NCBI GenBank assembly: GCA_963789495.1
Contig: CAWBLP010000005.1
Location: forward strand, 248,001 to 312,000
DNA length: 64,000 nt
Direction: 5' to 3'
From: CAWBLP01 sp963789495
GTDB taxonomy: Bacteria > Pseudomonadota > Alphaproteobacteria > Acetobacterales > Acetobacteraceae
Shown here piece after piece: positions 28,151 through 36,050 of this stretch (position 1 is its first letter; the number at the start of each line of letters is the position of its first letter). The notes under the pieces are model-generated. The model made no database searches. It worked only from the letters and a program-made list of their open reading frames with translations, and had not been told where the DNA came from. The position numbers and the translations under genes are program-made.

Positions 28151-28966
28151 ACGCGGGTGAACTCGGCGCCGAGCAGGAAGATCTGCGCCGAGTAGTAGAT
28201 CCACAGCAGCACGGCGAGGACGGAACCGGCGGCGCCATAGGATGAGGCGATGCCGCTGCGGCCGATATAGAGCGCCGATCAGCAGCTTGCCGATGGTGAT
28301 CAGCACCGCCGTCACGAGTGCGCCGACCATGACGTCCCGCCAGCGCAGATGCCGATCCGGCAACACTTTGTAGATCGCCGCTGACCATGCCGGCCAGGAT
28401 GGCAAGCGAGACCACGAGGTTGATCGCCTGGAACAACAGCCCGGCGAACGGCATCACCGCGTCCAGCCGGGTGTGTAGCGCGGAGATCACGCGCCGTCAG
28501 CACCCCCGTCGCGATCAGCACCAGCGCCAGGCCCAGCACCAGCGAGAGGCTGAGCATCCGGTCCCGCACCAGCGCCCACATGCCGGAGGCATGTGGACCG
28601 GCCCGCCAGATCGCATTCAGTGCGGTCTGCATCTCGCCGAACATGCCGCTGGCGGTCATCACCAGCGACACCACGCCGATCATCGTGGCGACCACGCCGG
28701 AGCCGTGGCGCCAAGCGCTGCCGATGGCGGTCTGCAGGAATGCGGCGCTTTGCCTCTCCCATCGCATCGGAGAGTTTGCCGATCAGCGCGCCGCGCGCGG
28801 CTTCCTCGCCATAGGCCAGGCCGGCGACGGCGACCACGATCAACAGCACCGGCCCCAGCGAGGTGACGGCATAAAACGCAATCGCCGCCCCACGGCTGAG
28901 GGCGCCGTCCTCGATGAAGGCGAGGACGCTCTGTTTGGTAAGTGACCAGGCGGCGCGCAGCATCAA
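28012..28966 (-). pseudogene. YihY/virulence factor BrkB family membrane protein, four frameshifts as sequenced
   Basis: Inner-membrane protein of the YihY/UPF0761 family (once called RNase BN, now known not to be the nuclease). Pieces in order: GALSRGAAIAFYAVTSLGPV (about 20-40), GVVATMIGVVSLVMTASGMF, MLSLSLVLGLALVLIATGVL, MPFAGLLFQAINLVVSLAIL, DVMVGALVTAVLITIGKLLI, SSYGAAGSVLAVLLWIYYSA, AEFTRVYAERH. Four single-base insertions, near 28750, 28493, 28379 and 28274, split it. Removing them gives one frame of 316 residues, the family length. The last 139 bases overlap the convergent LLM gene, so the true stop may be earlier. Confidence 0.8.
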
Positions 28967-29157
28967 CGCCGCTGCGGGGTCTCGGGCTTGTTCTTTTCCA
29001 CCGGGCGCGCCTCGTCGCCGCCAGGCGGGATCGGATCATGGCCACCCGAGGTGCTTTCATTGCCCACGGAGATGCCGGTATCGGTGCCGGAGCGGCTGAT
29101 GCGGCCGCTCTCGTTGTCGGAGTCGGCGTTGGTCGGGCGGACTGGTTGTTCCTTCAT
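28963..29157 (-). CDS. Small hydrophilic hypothetical protein (64 aa)
   Basis: A 64-residue polar, probably disordered protein (MKEQPVRPTNADSDNESGRI ... SGGHDPIPPGGDEARPVEKN). Its stop overlaps the YihY-family start by 4 bases (ATGA), the typical sign of a coupled operon pair, which is the main reason to accept it. The Gly/Asn/Ser composition is unlike chance frames in this GC-rich DNA. No family recognised. Confidence 0.55.
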   Translation of the reverse strand: MKEQPVRPTNADSDNESGRISRSGTDTGISVGNESTSGGHDPIPPGGDEARPVEKNKPETPQRR

Positions 29158-29229
29158 CGATCTGTCCTTTCAGGCCATGGTCGAATGAAGGTCCAACGCG
29201 GCGACACGGAAAACGGTTTCGTGACGGGA

Positions 29230-30336
29230 TCAGGTAGATGCGCCGAAGCGGGCGCTGGAGAAGGCGGCGAGGCTTTCCGGCAACGTGCCTTCCAGGATGG
29301 CCGGTGCGAGGGCCATGGCGTGTGCGCCGGCGAGCGTGACCCCGCTATGGCAGGTCGCGGCGAACGCCCCCGGGTAACGCTGCGACTGCTCATAGATCGG
29401 GAAGCCGTCCGGCGACATGACCCGCAGCGCGGCCCACATGCGGACGATCTTCGCATCTTTCAGCGCCGGGAAGACCTGCACATTGCGATCGGCGATCCGC
29501 TGCAGCACGGCGACCCGCGTGCTGATATCGAATCCCACGTCCTCCTGGCTGTCGCCCAGCATGACCGAGCCTTCCGCAGTCTGGCGCATGATGTGGGTGG
29601 CGTAGGACAGGAACGGCCTCACCCGCTCGGTGATGATGATCTGCCCCTGCAACGGTGACACCGGCATGGATAGGCCGACCATCGGTGCCAGGGTCCGGCT
29701 GCCCAGGCCGGCGGCGATCACCAGCTTGCCGGCGGTGAAGGTGTCGACGCCACTATGCACGGTAAAGCTGTGCGGCGCGGCGTCGATCGCGTCTGCCGTG
29801 CGGCCGGGGAAATAGTCTCCACCTTGCGCGCGCAGCCCGGCGTTCAGGCCGCGCAGCAGGGTCAGCGGATTGGCGTGGCCGTCGATCGGGCAGAACGCGG
29901 CGCCCACCACGCGGTCGCCGAGGCCGGAAACCATCGTCCGGACTTCGGCCCGGTCCAGCATGCGGGTGCCGATATCGCCGCTTTCGTTGTGCATGCGATG
30001 GAGCAGAGCGGCGCGATCCTCGAATTCCTCGTCACTGAGGCAGAACGCCAGGCCGCCGCGCTGATCGAGTGCCGGATCGACACCGGTACCATCACGCAGG
30101 GCCTGGGCGAGTTGCGGCCACAGTTCGGAGGAGCGGCGGGTCCAGTGCGCATAGGGCGGCATGCCGGCACCCTTGCTCTGCACCCAGACCAGGCCGAAAT
30201 TGCCGCGGGCGGCGCGGTAGGCGAGGTCGCCTTCGTCCAGCAGCGCGACGCGGGCGCCGCGTGCGGCCGCCCCCCAGGCGATGGCGCCCCCCACCAGGCC
30301 GCCGCCGATGACGATCAGGTCGTAGGGGTTCGGCAT
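29230..30336 (-). CDS. FAD-dependent oxidoreductase, DAO family (D-amino-acid/glycine oxidase or opine dehydrogenase-like)
   Basis: A 368-residue DAO-superfamily flavoprotein. The N-terminal dinucleotide-binding motif YDLIVIGGGLVGGAIAWGAA has GxGxxG with acidic LLDEGD closing the first beta-alpha-beta unit. GHANPLTLLRGL, KLVIAAGLGSRTLAPMVG and the C-terminal GVTLAGAHAMALAPAI complete the fold. It oxidises a CH-NH group (amino acid, glycine or opine); the substrate is not readable. It is third in a minus-strand set: amidase, membrane-anchored hypothetical, this gene, with gaps of 31 and 15 bases. Confidence 0.85.
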   Translation of the reverse strand: MPNPYDLIVIGGGLVGGAIAWGAAARGARVALLDEGDLAYRAARGNFGLVWVQSKGAGMPPYAHWTRRSSELWPQLAQALRDGTGVDPALDQRGGLAFCLSDEEFEDRAALLHRMHNESGDIGTRMLDRAEVRTMVSGLGDRVVGAAFCPIDGHANPLTLLRGLNAGLRAQGGDYFPGRTADAIDAAPHSFTVHSGVDTFTAGKLVIAAGLGSRTLAPMVGLSMPVSPLQGQIIITERVRPFLSYATHIMRQTAEGSVMLGDSQEDVGFDISTRVAVLQRIADRNVQVFPALKDAKIVRMWAALRVMSPDGFPIYEQSQRYPGAFAATCHSGVTLAGAHAMALAPAILEGTLPESLAAFSSARFGAST

Positions 30337-30351
30337 GTCAACGCATCCCCT

Positions 30352-31026
30352 TCACAAATTCCGGGCGTTCAGACTGGCGATGATCGTCTCATCTCGCGCC
30401 GCGACGATGCCGGCGAGGCGGGTCTGGATGTCCGCCAGAATTGTCTGCGCCTGCTTCAGATAGGCGTCCCGCTCCTGGGTCACGACCTGTCGCAGTTCGT
30501 TGCCGAGCTGAGCAGGCTGATAGGAGTGGAGACGATCCGGTCCGTAGGAGAGGATGGAGTCCTGACACTTCTGCAGGATCGCATCGATCGAGCGGTCCTC
30601 CGCGCTACGCAGCCGGCCAATCGCGTCGCGAAACATGGCGCGCGCGTCCTGCATGTAGCTGTAGAGCCCGACATAGGCGGATTCAATCTGCTCATCCATG
30701 AACCGCTTCCGATGCAGCAGGCGGGCCGCCGTCACGCTCTTCCAGAAGAAGTCGCGCGCGATGGGGGCATCGCGCCGTTCCGCAAGCTGATCGGTGGTGT
30801 CGATGATGATCGGCTGGAGGTCGTCGAACAGCAGTTCCGTCAGTTGATTGACGCGCTCAAGCTTGGCCAGCGTCGCTGCCGCGGCTTTGCGCACCTCGGT
30901 CGCCTGCTCGCGTTGGCGCGAGTTGATGTCCTTTTGCCAGGTCCATCCCAGGCCGGCCGCCGAAATGACGATCGACAGGAACGTCAGCAGGTTCCCCAGT
31001 GAGATCTTCCAGTCGAACTCGATCAC
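30352..31026 (-). CDS. Hypothetical protein with one N-terminal transmembrane segment
   Basis: A 224-residue protein starting MIEFDWKISLGNLLTFLSIV; a single hydrophobic helix spans about 11-29 (LLTFLSIVISAAGLGWTW), followed by a long helical, charged region rich in Arg/Glu/Gln, probably coiled coil (30-220). The likely topology is a membrane-anchored cytosolic helical domain, but orientation is inferred. Family unknown. Middle gene of an apparent operon between an amidase and a DAO-family oxidase, separated by 31 and 15 bases, which is an odd place for such a protein. Confidence 0.7.
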   Translation of the reverse strand: MIEFDWKISLGNLLTFLSIVISAAGLGWTWQKDINSRQREQATEVRKAAAATLAKLERVNQLTELLFDDLQPIIIDTTDQLAERRDAPIARDFFWKSVTAARLLHRKRFMDEQIESAYVGLYSYMQDARAMFRDAIGRLRSAEDRSIDAILQKCQDSILSYGPDRLHSYQPAQLGNELRQVVTQERDAYLKQAQTILADIQTRLAGIVAARDETIIASLNARNL

Positions 31027-31057
31027 GCGCGCGCTCGGGCCATGGGTGGGACCAGCG

Positions 31058-32551
31058 TCAATCGAACCCGATGAAGCCTGGCGCCTCCGACAGCGGGCGC
31101 GCGGCCTTCAACTTCGCCAGGTCGGGGATGGGGCGGGCGGTGCGGGGGTCGCCGGTCAGCATCGATTCCAACGCGGCGGCGACGGACAGCACGAAGGCAT
31201 CGCCGCCGCGCGGGCCGACGATCTGCAGTCCGAACGGCATGCCGTTGCCATCCAGCCCCAGCGGCAGCGACACCGCGGGATGGCCCGGCAGCGTCACCGC
31301 ATAGGCCAGTGCCAGCCAGTGGAAATAGGTGCGGGTCGGCTTGCCGTCGATCTCCGCCGGATACAGCTCCCGCCAGGAGCGCGGGCTCACGGTGATGGAC
31401 GGAGTCAGGATCACGTCGAAATCCTGGAAGAATGTCTGCCAGCGGCGGTAGAGCGCGGTCTGCATCACCTGCGCACGCGCCACATCGGCGGCGCTGTAAC
31501 CCTGTCCCTCGGCCACATTGGCACGGACGTTGGGGCCGACATCCTGCGGGCGGGTGCGCACCTTCTCGGCATGTGCGGCCAGGAAGTTGAGCGCGCGCAA
31601 CACCTCGAACGCCTCATCGGCGCCGGTGCAGTCGGGCGTGGTGTCCTCGCCCCGGGCGAAGACGTGGCGGAACAGGCCGGTCTTCTCGGCGAACTGGTCG
31701 GCGATGTGCCGCTCGGTCGGGGCGAAGCCGAAATCCGGCGTCAGGGCGACGCGCAGGCGCGACAGGTCGATCGGCGCAGGGATGGCGTAGTCTGCGGGCC
31801 GGCGGATCGTGTGACCGTGCACTGTGGTGGCCAGCGGATCGCGCGGATCGTCACTGACCATGCTGGGGAGCAGCAGGCACAGATCGGGCACGGTGCGCGC
31901 CATCGGGCCGGTGACCGACAGGTTGTTCCAGCCGAGGCCGCGCATTTCGTTTGCCACCAGACCTGGCGTTGGGCGGAAGCCGACAATGCCGCAGAACGAG
32001 GCAGGGTTGCGCAGGCTGCCACCGGTGTCGGACCCGGTGCAGATCGGTGCCATGCCGGTGGCGAGCGCGACGGCCGATCCACCGGATGAGCCCGCGCAGG
32101 ACTTCTGCGGATCGAACGGATTGCCAGTGGCGCCATATACCGCATTGCGTGTGTTGGCGCCGGCGCCAAATTCCGGTGTGTTGGTCTTGCCGATGACGAT
32201 GGCACCGGCCTCGCGCACCGCGGCGACGATCCTTTCATCGGCCGCAGGGACGTTGTCGCTGAAGATCGGGCTGCCATAGGTGGTGCGCAGACCGCCGGTT
32301 GCTTCCAGGTCCTTGATGCCGATCGGCAGGCCGTGCAGCGGCCCGAGTTGTTCCCCCCGCGCAACCGCGTCGTCCGCCTGCTTTGCGGCGGCGCGGGCGC
32401 GGTCGAAGTCGCGCGCCACCATGGCGTTGACCGCGTGATCCACCGTCTCGATCCGGCCAATGCAGCTGGTCAGCAGCTCGCTCGGCGCGAGCCGCTTCTG
32501 CCCGATCAGGCGGCGGGCTTCGATGGCGGTGAGGTCGCAGGGTTCGGTCAT
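31058..32551 (-). CDS. Amidase (amidase-signature family)
   Basis: A 497-residue amidase-signature hydrolase that cleaves carboxamides. The Ser-cisSer-Lys triad is visible: Lys in LPIGIKDLEATGG, cis-Ser and nucleophile region in GNPFDPQKSCAGSSGGSAVA, then GSDTGGSLRNPASFCGIVGF. The C-terminal block GHPAVSLPLGLDGNGMPFGL matches. ATG 32551 is chosen because homologues start MTE.; the upstream extension to 32626 is Pro-rich and unlikely. First gene of the amidase/hypothetical/DAO-oxidase set, suggesting cleavage of an amide and oxidation of the released amine, as inference. Confidence 0.88.
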   Translation of the reverse strand: MTEPCDLTAIEARRLIGQKRLAPSELLTSCIGRIETVDHAVNAMVARDFDRARAAAKQADDAVARGEQLGPLHGLPIGIKDLEATGGLRTTYGSPIFSDNVPAADERIVAAVREAGAIVIGKTNTPEFGAGANTRNAVYGATGNPFDPQKSCAGSSGGSAVALATGMAPICTGSDTGGSLRNPASFCGIVGFRPTPGLVANEMRGLGWNNLSVTGPMARTVPDLCLLLPSMVSDDPRDPLATTVHGHTIRRPADYAIPAPIDLSRLRVALTPDFGFAPTERHIADQFAEKTGLFRHVFARGEDTTPDCTGADEAFEVLRALNFLAAHAEKVRTRPQDVGPNVRANVAEGQGYSAADVARAQVMQTALYRRWQTFFQDFDVILTPSITVSPRSWRELYPAEIDGKPTRTYFHWLALAYAVTLPGHPAVSLPLGLDGNGMPFGLQIVGPRGGDAFVLSVAAALESMLTGDPRTARPIPDLAKLKAARPLSEAPGFIGFD

Positions 32552-32687
32552 GGTGGTTCCGCAGTCAGTGGGTTCGATCGGAGTGTAGGGGTTCCACGGG
32601 GACGCGGGAATGCCGGGCTGTGCCACGCATGTCGTGGAGAAGCGCCGGGGTCCGGCCCTTGGAACCGCCTCAGTTTGGAAGCCGATT

Positions 32688-32755
32688 GCAAAGGCGCGCC
32701 TTTGCTGGAGGTCAAGGAGGCAAAGCCTCCTGGTGGGGTCCGGGGGCGATGCCCC
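32688..32755. repeat. Cluster of three GC-rich hairpins (interspersed-type palindromic unit), possible terminator of the gamma-glutamyltransferase gene
   Basis: Three stem-loops lie in a row: GCAAAGGCG with CGCCTTTGC (32688-32705, perfect 18-bp palindrome), AGGAGGC-AAA-GCCTCCT (32715-32731) and GGGGC-GAT-GCCCC (32743-32755). The flanking text (TGGAGGTCAAGGAGGCAAAG and GGTGGGGTCCGGGGGC) resembles stem-loop intergenic repeats I know to be widespread in Acetobacteraceae; multiplicity cannot be checked within one window. Position is just beyond the gamma-glutamyltransferase stop. Confidence 0.6.
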
Positions 32756-32770
32756 GACGCTTGCGCCCCG

Positions 32771-34369
32771 TCAGTACCCTAGCGCCAACCCGTCCTTGCG
32801 CGGCTCGGAGCCCGCCACCAGGCAACCACGTGCCCGGTCGATCCAGATCGCCTGGCCGCCGCCATGCGGGCGCTCCACCAGCTCCGGCTCGTGGCCCATG
32901 CGGGCCAGCCGATCGACCACGTCGGCGGGAATGCCGCGCTCGATCTGCAGCTTGCCCTTCAACGGCAACATGCGCGGCAGGTCAATCGCCTCCTGGATGT
33001 CGAGCCCATACTCCAGCATGTTGGTCAGCAGCCAGGAATGGCCCATCGGTTGATAGTGTCCGCCCATCACGCCGAACGGCATCAGCGCCTGACCATTCTG
33101 GGTCAACATGCCGGGGATGATGGTGTGCATCGGCCGCTTGCGCGGGGCGATGCAGTTCGGGTGGCCACGCTCCAGCCGGAATCCGAAGCCGCGATTCTGC
33201 AGCATCACGCCGGAGCGTTCCGCCAGGATCGCGGAGCCGAATCCCTCGAACAGCGAGTTGATGAAGCTGCACGCGTTGCCGTCCTGATCGACGACACAGA
33301 GATAGACGGTGTCGCGATGCGGCGGCATCAGCGCCTCGCCGGCCAGCGGCAGGTGGCGCATCGCCTGGTCGTCGCGGATCAGCCCGCGCAGCGACGCCAG
33401 GTATTCAGCGGACAACAGCTTCTTCACCGGGACGTCCACCTGGGACATGTCGGCCACGAAGGCGTCGCGGTCGCGATAGGCCAGGCGGGCGGCCTCGATG
33501 TGGCGGTGCATGCGGGTGACGCCGAGCGGCCCGTCGGGTGCGGTGTCGAGCCCGGCGAGCATGCCAAGGATCATCAGCCCGACGATGCCCTGGCCGTTGG
33601 GCGGGATCTGGAACACGTCATAGCCGCGCCAGTTGAGCTGGATCGGCTCGACGAAGTCGGCGGTGGTCAGGCCGGCGGCCATGTCCGCTTCGGTTTGCAG
33701 TCCGCCGCGGGCTCGCAGCGTGGCCACGATGTCGGCCGCGACCGGGCCTTCGTAGAACGCCTTGGCGCCGTTCCTGGCGATGCCGCGCAATGTCTCCGCC
33801 AGCGCCGGCTGGGTGAAGCGGTCTCCCGGCTTCGGCGCCGAACCGTTCGGCAGGAAGGCATGGGTGCCGTTCTTGCGCAGCTTGGCCTCCAGCCGCTGCC
33901 AGTCCCATGACACTTTCGGGTGCACCGGCCAGCCTTCCGCGGCGTAGCGGATTGCCGGCTGCAGCAGCTCGTCCAGACCCTTGCGGCCATGCGCGGCCAG
34001 CAGCGTCTCCCAGGCATTGATTGCGCCGGGAATGGTAACGGCATGCGCCGAGGTATTCTCGATCGCGGTCATGCCCTGCTGTTCGTACCAGTCGATGGTG
34101 GCCGCCTCGGGCGCGCGGCCGGACCCGTTCAGCGCAACCACCGTGCCGGAGCCGGCGGGGGCATACAGGCAGAAACAGTCGCCACCGATGCCGGTGGATT
34201 GCGGCTCGATCACGCACAGCACGGCGCAGGCGGCGACCGCGGCATCCAGCGCATTGCCCCCCGCCCGCAGCACGTCCAGCGCGGTCAGCGTCGCCGCCGG
34301 CATCGAGGTAGCGGCCATGCCGTGCGTGGCATAGACCGGACTGCGGCCGGGGAGATGGTAGTCGCGCAT
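32771..34369 (-). CDS. Gamma-glutamyltransferase family protein (YwrD-like)
   Basis: A 532-residue Ntn-hydrolase precursor. N-terminal large-subunit features: AATSMPAATLTALDVLRAGG, GNALDAAVAACAVLCVIEPQ, GIGGDCFCLY, IPGAINAWETLL. The autoprocessing Thr is at the start of HRDTVYLCVVDQDGNACSFI, followed by NSLFEGFGS and the small-subunit RPMHTIIPGM. No signal peptide is visible, so it is probably cytoplasmic, as in YwrD-type members, which may act on gamma-glutamyl compounds other than glutathione. ATG 34369 matches the family start; an upstream extension to 34453 is unlikely. Confidence 0.87.
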   Translation of the reverse strand: MRDYHLPGRSPVYATHGMAATSMPAATLTALDVLRAGGNALDAAVAACAVLCVIEPQSTGIGGDCFCLYAPAGSGTVVALNGSGRAPEAATIDWYEQQGMTAIENTSAHAVTIPGAINAWETLLAAHGRKGLDELLQPAIRYAAEGWPVHPKVSWDWQRLEAKLRKNGTHAFLPNGSAPKPGDRFTQPALAETLRGIARNGAKAFYEGPVAADIVATLRARGGLQTEADMAAGLTTADFVEPIQLNWRGYDVFQIPPNGQGIVGLMILGMLAGLDTAPDGPLGVTRMHRHIEAARLAYRDRDAFVADMSQVDVPVKKLLSAEYLASLRGLIRDDQAMRHLPLAGEALMPPHRDTVYLCVVDQDGNACSFINSLFEGFGSAILAERSGVMLQNRGFGFRLERGHPNCIAPRKRPMHTIIPGMLTQNGQALMPFGVMGGHYQPMGHSWLLTNMLEYGLDIQEAIDLPRMLPLKGKLQIERGIPADVVDRLARMGHEPELVERPHGGGQAIWIDRARGCLVAGSEPRKDGLALGY

Positions 34370-34479
34370 GCAGGATGTCCTCGAGGGTGATCGAAACTCA
34401 ATTTTAACACTGAAGCCTGCCCTCGGTATTGGCAATGTGGTCCGGCATGGCATGATCCGGCGCCGCGGAGGGGCCAGCC

Positions 34480-34821
34480 ATGCCGGACACGATCAGCTTC
34501 CAGGATTTCGAGCGCGTGGATATTCGGGTGGGCACCATCATCGATGCCCAGCCCTTTCCGCAGGCCCGCAAGCCAGCATTCAAACTGGTGATCGATTTCG
34601 GCGCGGAGATCGGCACCAAACGCTCCTCCGCGCAGCTCACGGTGCACTACCGGCCGGACCAGCTCATCGGCCGGCAGGTCTGTGCCGTGGTGAATTTTCC
34701 ATCCCGCCAGATCGGCCCGTTCATAAGCGAGGTGCTGACCCTGGGCATGCCGGACGAAGACGGCGCGGTGGTGCTGATCAAGCCGGACTTCAAAGTCCCC
34801 AACGGCGGCAAACTGTTCTGA
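34480..34821 (+). CDS. csaA: tRNA-binding domain protein CsaA
   Basis: A 113-residue single OB-fold protein. FQDFERVDIRVGTIIDAQPF, ARKPAFKLVIDFGAEIGTKR and GRQVCAVVNFPSRQIGPFIS match the CsaA/EMAP-II-like tRNA-binding fold over the full family length (about 110 residues). CsaA is a dimeric, chaperone-like, tRNA- and peptide-binding protein linked to export in Bacillus; its role in alphaproteobacteria is not clear. GGAGGGG precedes the ATG. It converges on the Uma2 gene with a 9-base gap. Confidence 0.9.
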   Translation: MPDTISFQDFERVDIRVGTIIDAQPFPQARKPAFKLVIDFGAEIGTKRSSAQLTVHYRPDQLIGRQVCAVVNFPSRQIGPFISEVLTLGMPDEDGAVVLIKPDFKVPNGGKLF

Positions 34822-34830
34822 CGGCCGGCA

Positions 34831-35439
34831 TCAGTCGCGCCGGCCGGGCCGCACGTCCTCCTCTACCAGACGCAGCCTGGGGCGGAATTCCAGGCCCTCG
34901 TACAGGTCGATCAGAGCAAGGCGCAGGGCCAGGTCCGGGAAATCCAGCGTCGTGTCGAGCCCGTCGAAGCTTTGATAGCCCCACTCTTCCGGCACGGAGC
35001 GTGCCCAGTGAACCACCTGCGGTTCGTCGGGATTGACGATGAGGACGTGCCGCAGCCCGGGGACCGTCTTGTACTCCTCGAGCTTGGTGAACAGGTCGAA
35101 GTCGCGGGTCGATGAGGGCAGCACCTCGATGACCAGGGCGGGAGCGGCGGCGGCGACCGCTTCGTCCTGAAAAGCACCGCAGTCCACACCGGCATCCGGG
35201 AAGCGGATATTGCCGGCCGGTATCCGCACCGTCGTGTCGGCGGAGAACGGACGGCATGGCGTCCGGCGGAGCTGGTTGCGAAGCTCCCCAAGCAGATTTA
35301 CCACGACCTGGTCGTGGCGCCGCTTCGCCCCGGCCATGGCAACCGGCACGCCATCCACCAACTCGTAGCGATGCTCCTGGGTCTGGATCCAGGTGAGAAA
35401 TTCATCCTGCGTCATCGGCTGAACGGCTTGCCGCGGCAT
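34831..35439 (-). CDS. Uma2 family endonuclease-like protein (DUF820)
   Basis: A 202-residue PD-(D/E)xK-fold protein. FLTWIQTQEHRYELVDGVPV, RRHDQVVVNLLGELRNQL, FPDAGVDCG (catalytic Asp), APALVIEVLPSSTRDFDLFT (catalytic Glu in VIEV) and KLEEYKTVPGLRHVLIVNPD are standard Uma2 blocks. The family is abundant in cyanobacteria and scattered in proteobacteria; biological role is unproven, with mobile-element or housekeeping nuclease roles suggested. No partner gene or mobile element is adjacent. Confidence 0.85.
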   Translation of the reverse strand: MPRQAVQPMTQDEFLTWIQTQEHRYELVDGVPVAMAGAKRRHDQVVVNLLGELRNQLRRTPCRPFSADTTVRIPAGNIRFPDAGVDCGAFQDEAVAAAAPALVIEVLPSSTRDFDLFTKLEEYKTVPGLRHVLIVNPDEPQVVHWARSVPEEWGYQSFDGLDTTLDFPDLALRLALIDLYEGLEFRPRLRLVEEDVRPGRRD

Positions 35440-35541
35440 CCCGCAGTCCTGTCTCCTGCGTCACCGCGATCCTATGCGAGTTGCGGATGCGCTGTCTTGC
35501 GGCCGCTTGAACCTGCGCCCTGCAACCTTCACCATCGCGGC

Positions 35542-36048
35542 ATGGCACAGCACTACTACACCGTCACCTGGGACCAGTTGCATCGCGACGGCCGCGCGCT
35601 GGCCTGGCGGCTGATCGAGCGCGGCCCGTTCAGCGGCGTGGTGGCGATCACCCGTGGCGGCCTGATCCCGGCGGCGATCGTAGCCCGCGAGCTGGACATC
35701 CGGCTGGTCGAGACCGTTTCGGTGCTGACCTATGGCGGCGAGCGCACCGGCTCGCTGGTGGACGAGCAGACGATCGGCGCCCCGGTGGTGCTGAAGCCGC
35801 CGGCCGCGGCTGGGGATGGCAGCGGGTTCCTGATCGTCGACGACCTGGTGGATACCGGCGCCACCGCACGGGTGGTGCGCGCGCTGCTGCCGGCGGCGCA
35901 TTTCGCCTGCGTCTACGCCAAGCCGGCGGCACGCGACGTGGTGGACACGTTCGTCACCGAGGTCTCGCAGGATACCTGGATCCTGTTCCCCTGGGACACC
36001 GAGCCTCAATTCATTGCGCCGCTGGCGAAACGCGGCAACGGCGGCTGA
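35542..36048 (+). CDS. gpt: Xanthine-guanine phosphoribosyltransferase
   Basis: A 168-residue purine-salvage enzyme transferring ribose 5-phosphate from PRPP to xanthine, guanine or hypoxanthine. YYTVTWDQLHRDGRALAWRL at the start, VVAITRGGLIPAAIVARELD, the PRPP motif GFLIVDDLVDTGATARVV (about 93-110) and WILFPWDTEPQF near the end match Gpt closely, at about the length of the roughly 150-160-residue family. ATG 35542 is the start used by the family; longer frames upstream are spurious. Converges on the heptose fusion gene, 2 bases between stops. Confidence 0.92.
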   Translation: MAQHYYTVTWDQLHRDGRALAWRLIERGPFSGVVAITRGGLIPAAIVARELDIRLVETVSVLTYGGERTGSLVDEQTIGAPVVLKPPAAAGDGSGFLIVDDLVDTGATARVVRALLPAAHFACVYAKPAARDVVDTFVTEVSQDTWILFPWDTEPQFIAPLAKRGNGG

Positions 36049-36050
36049 AT

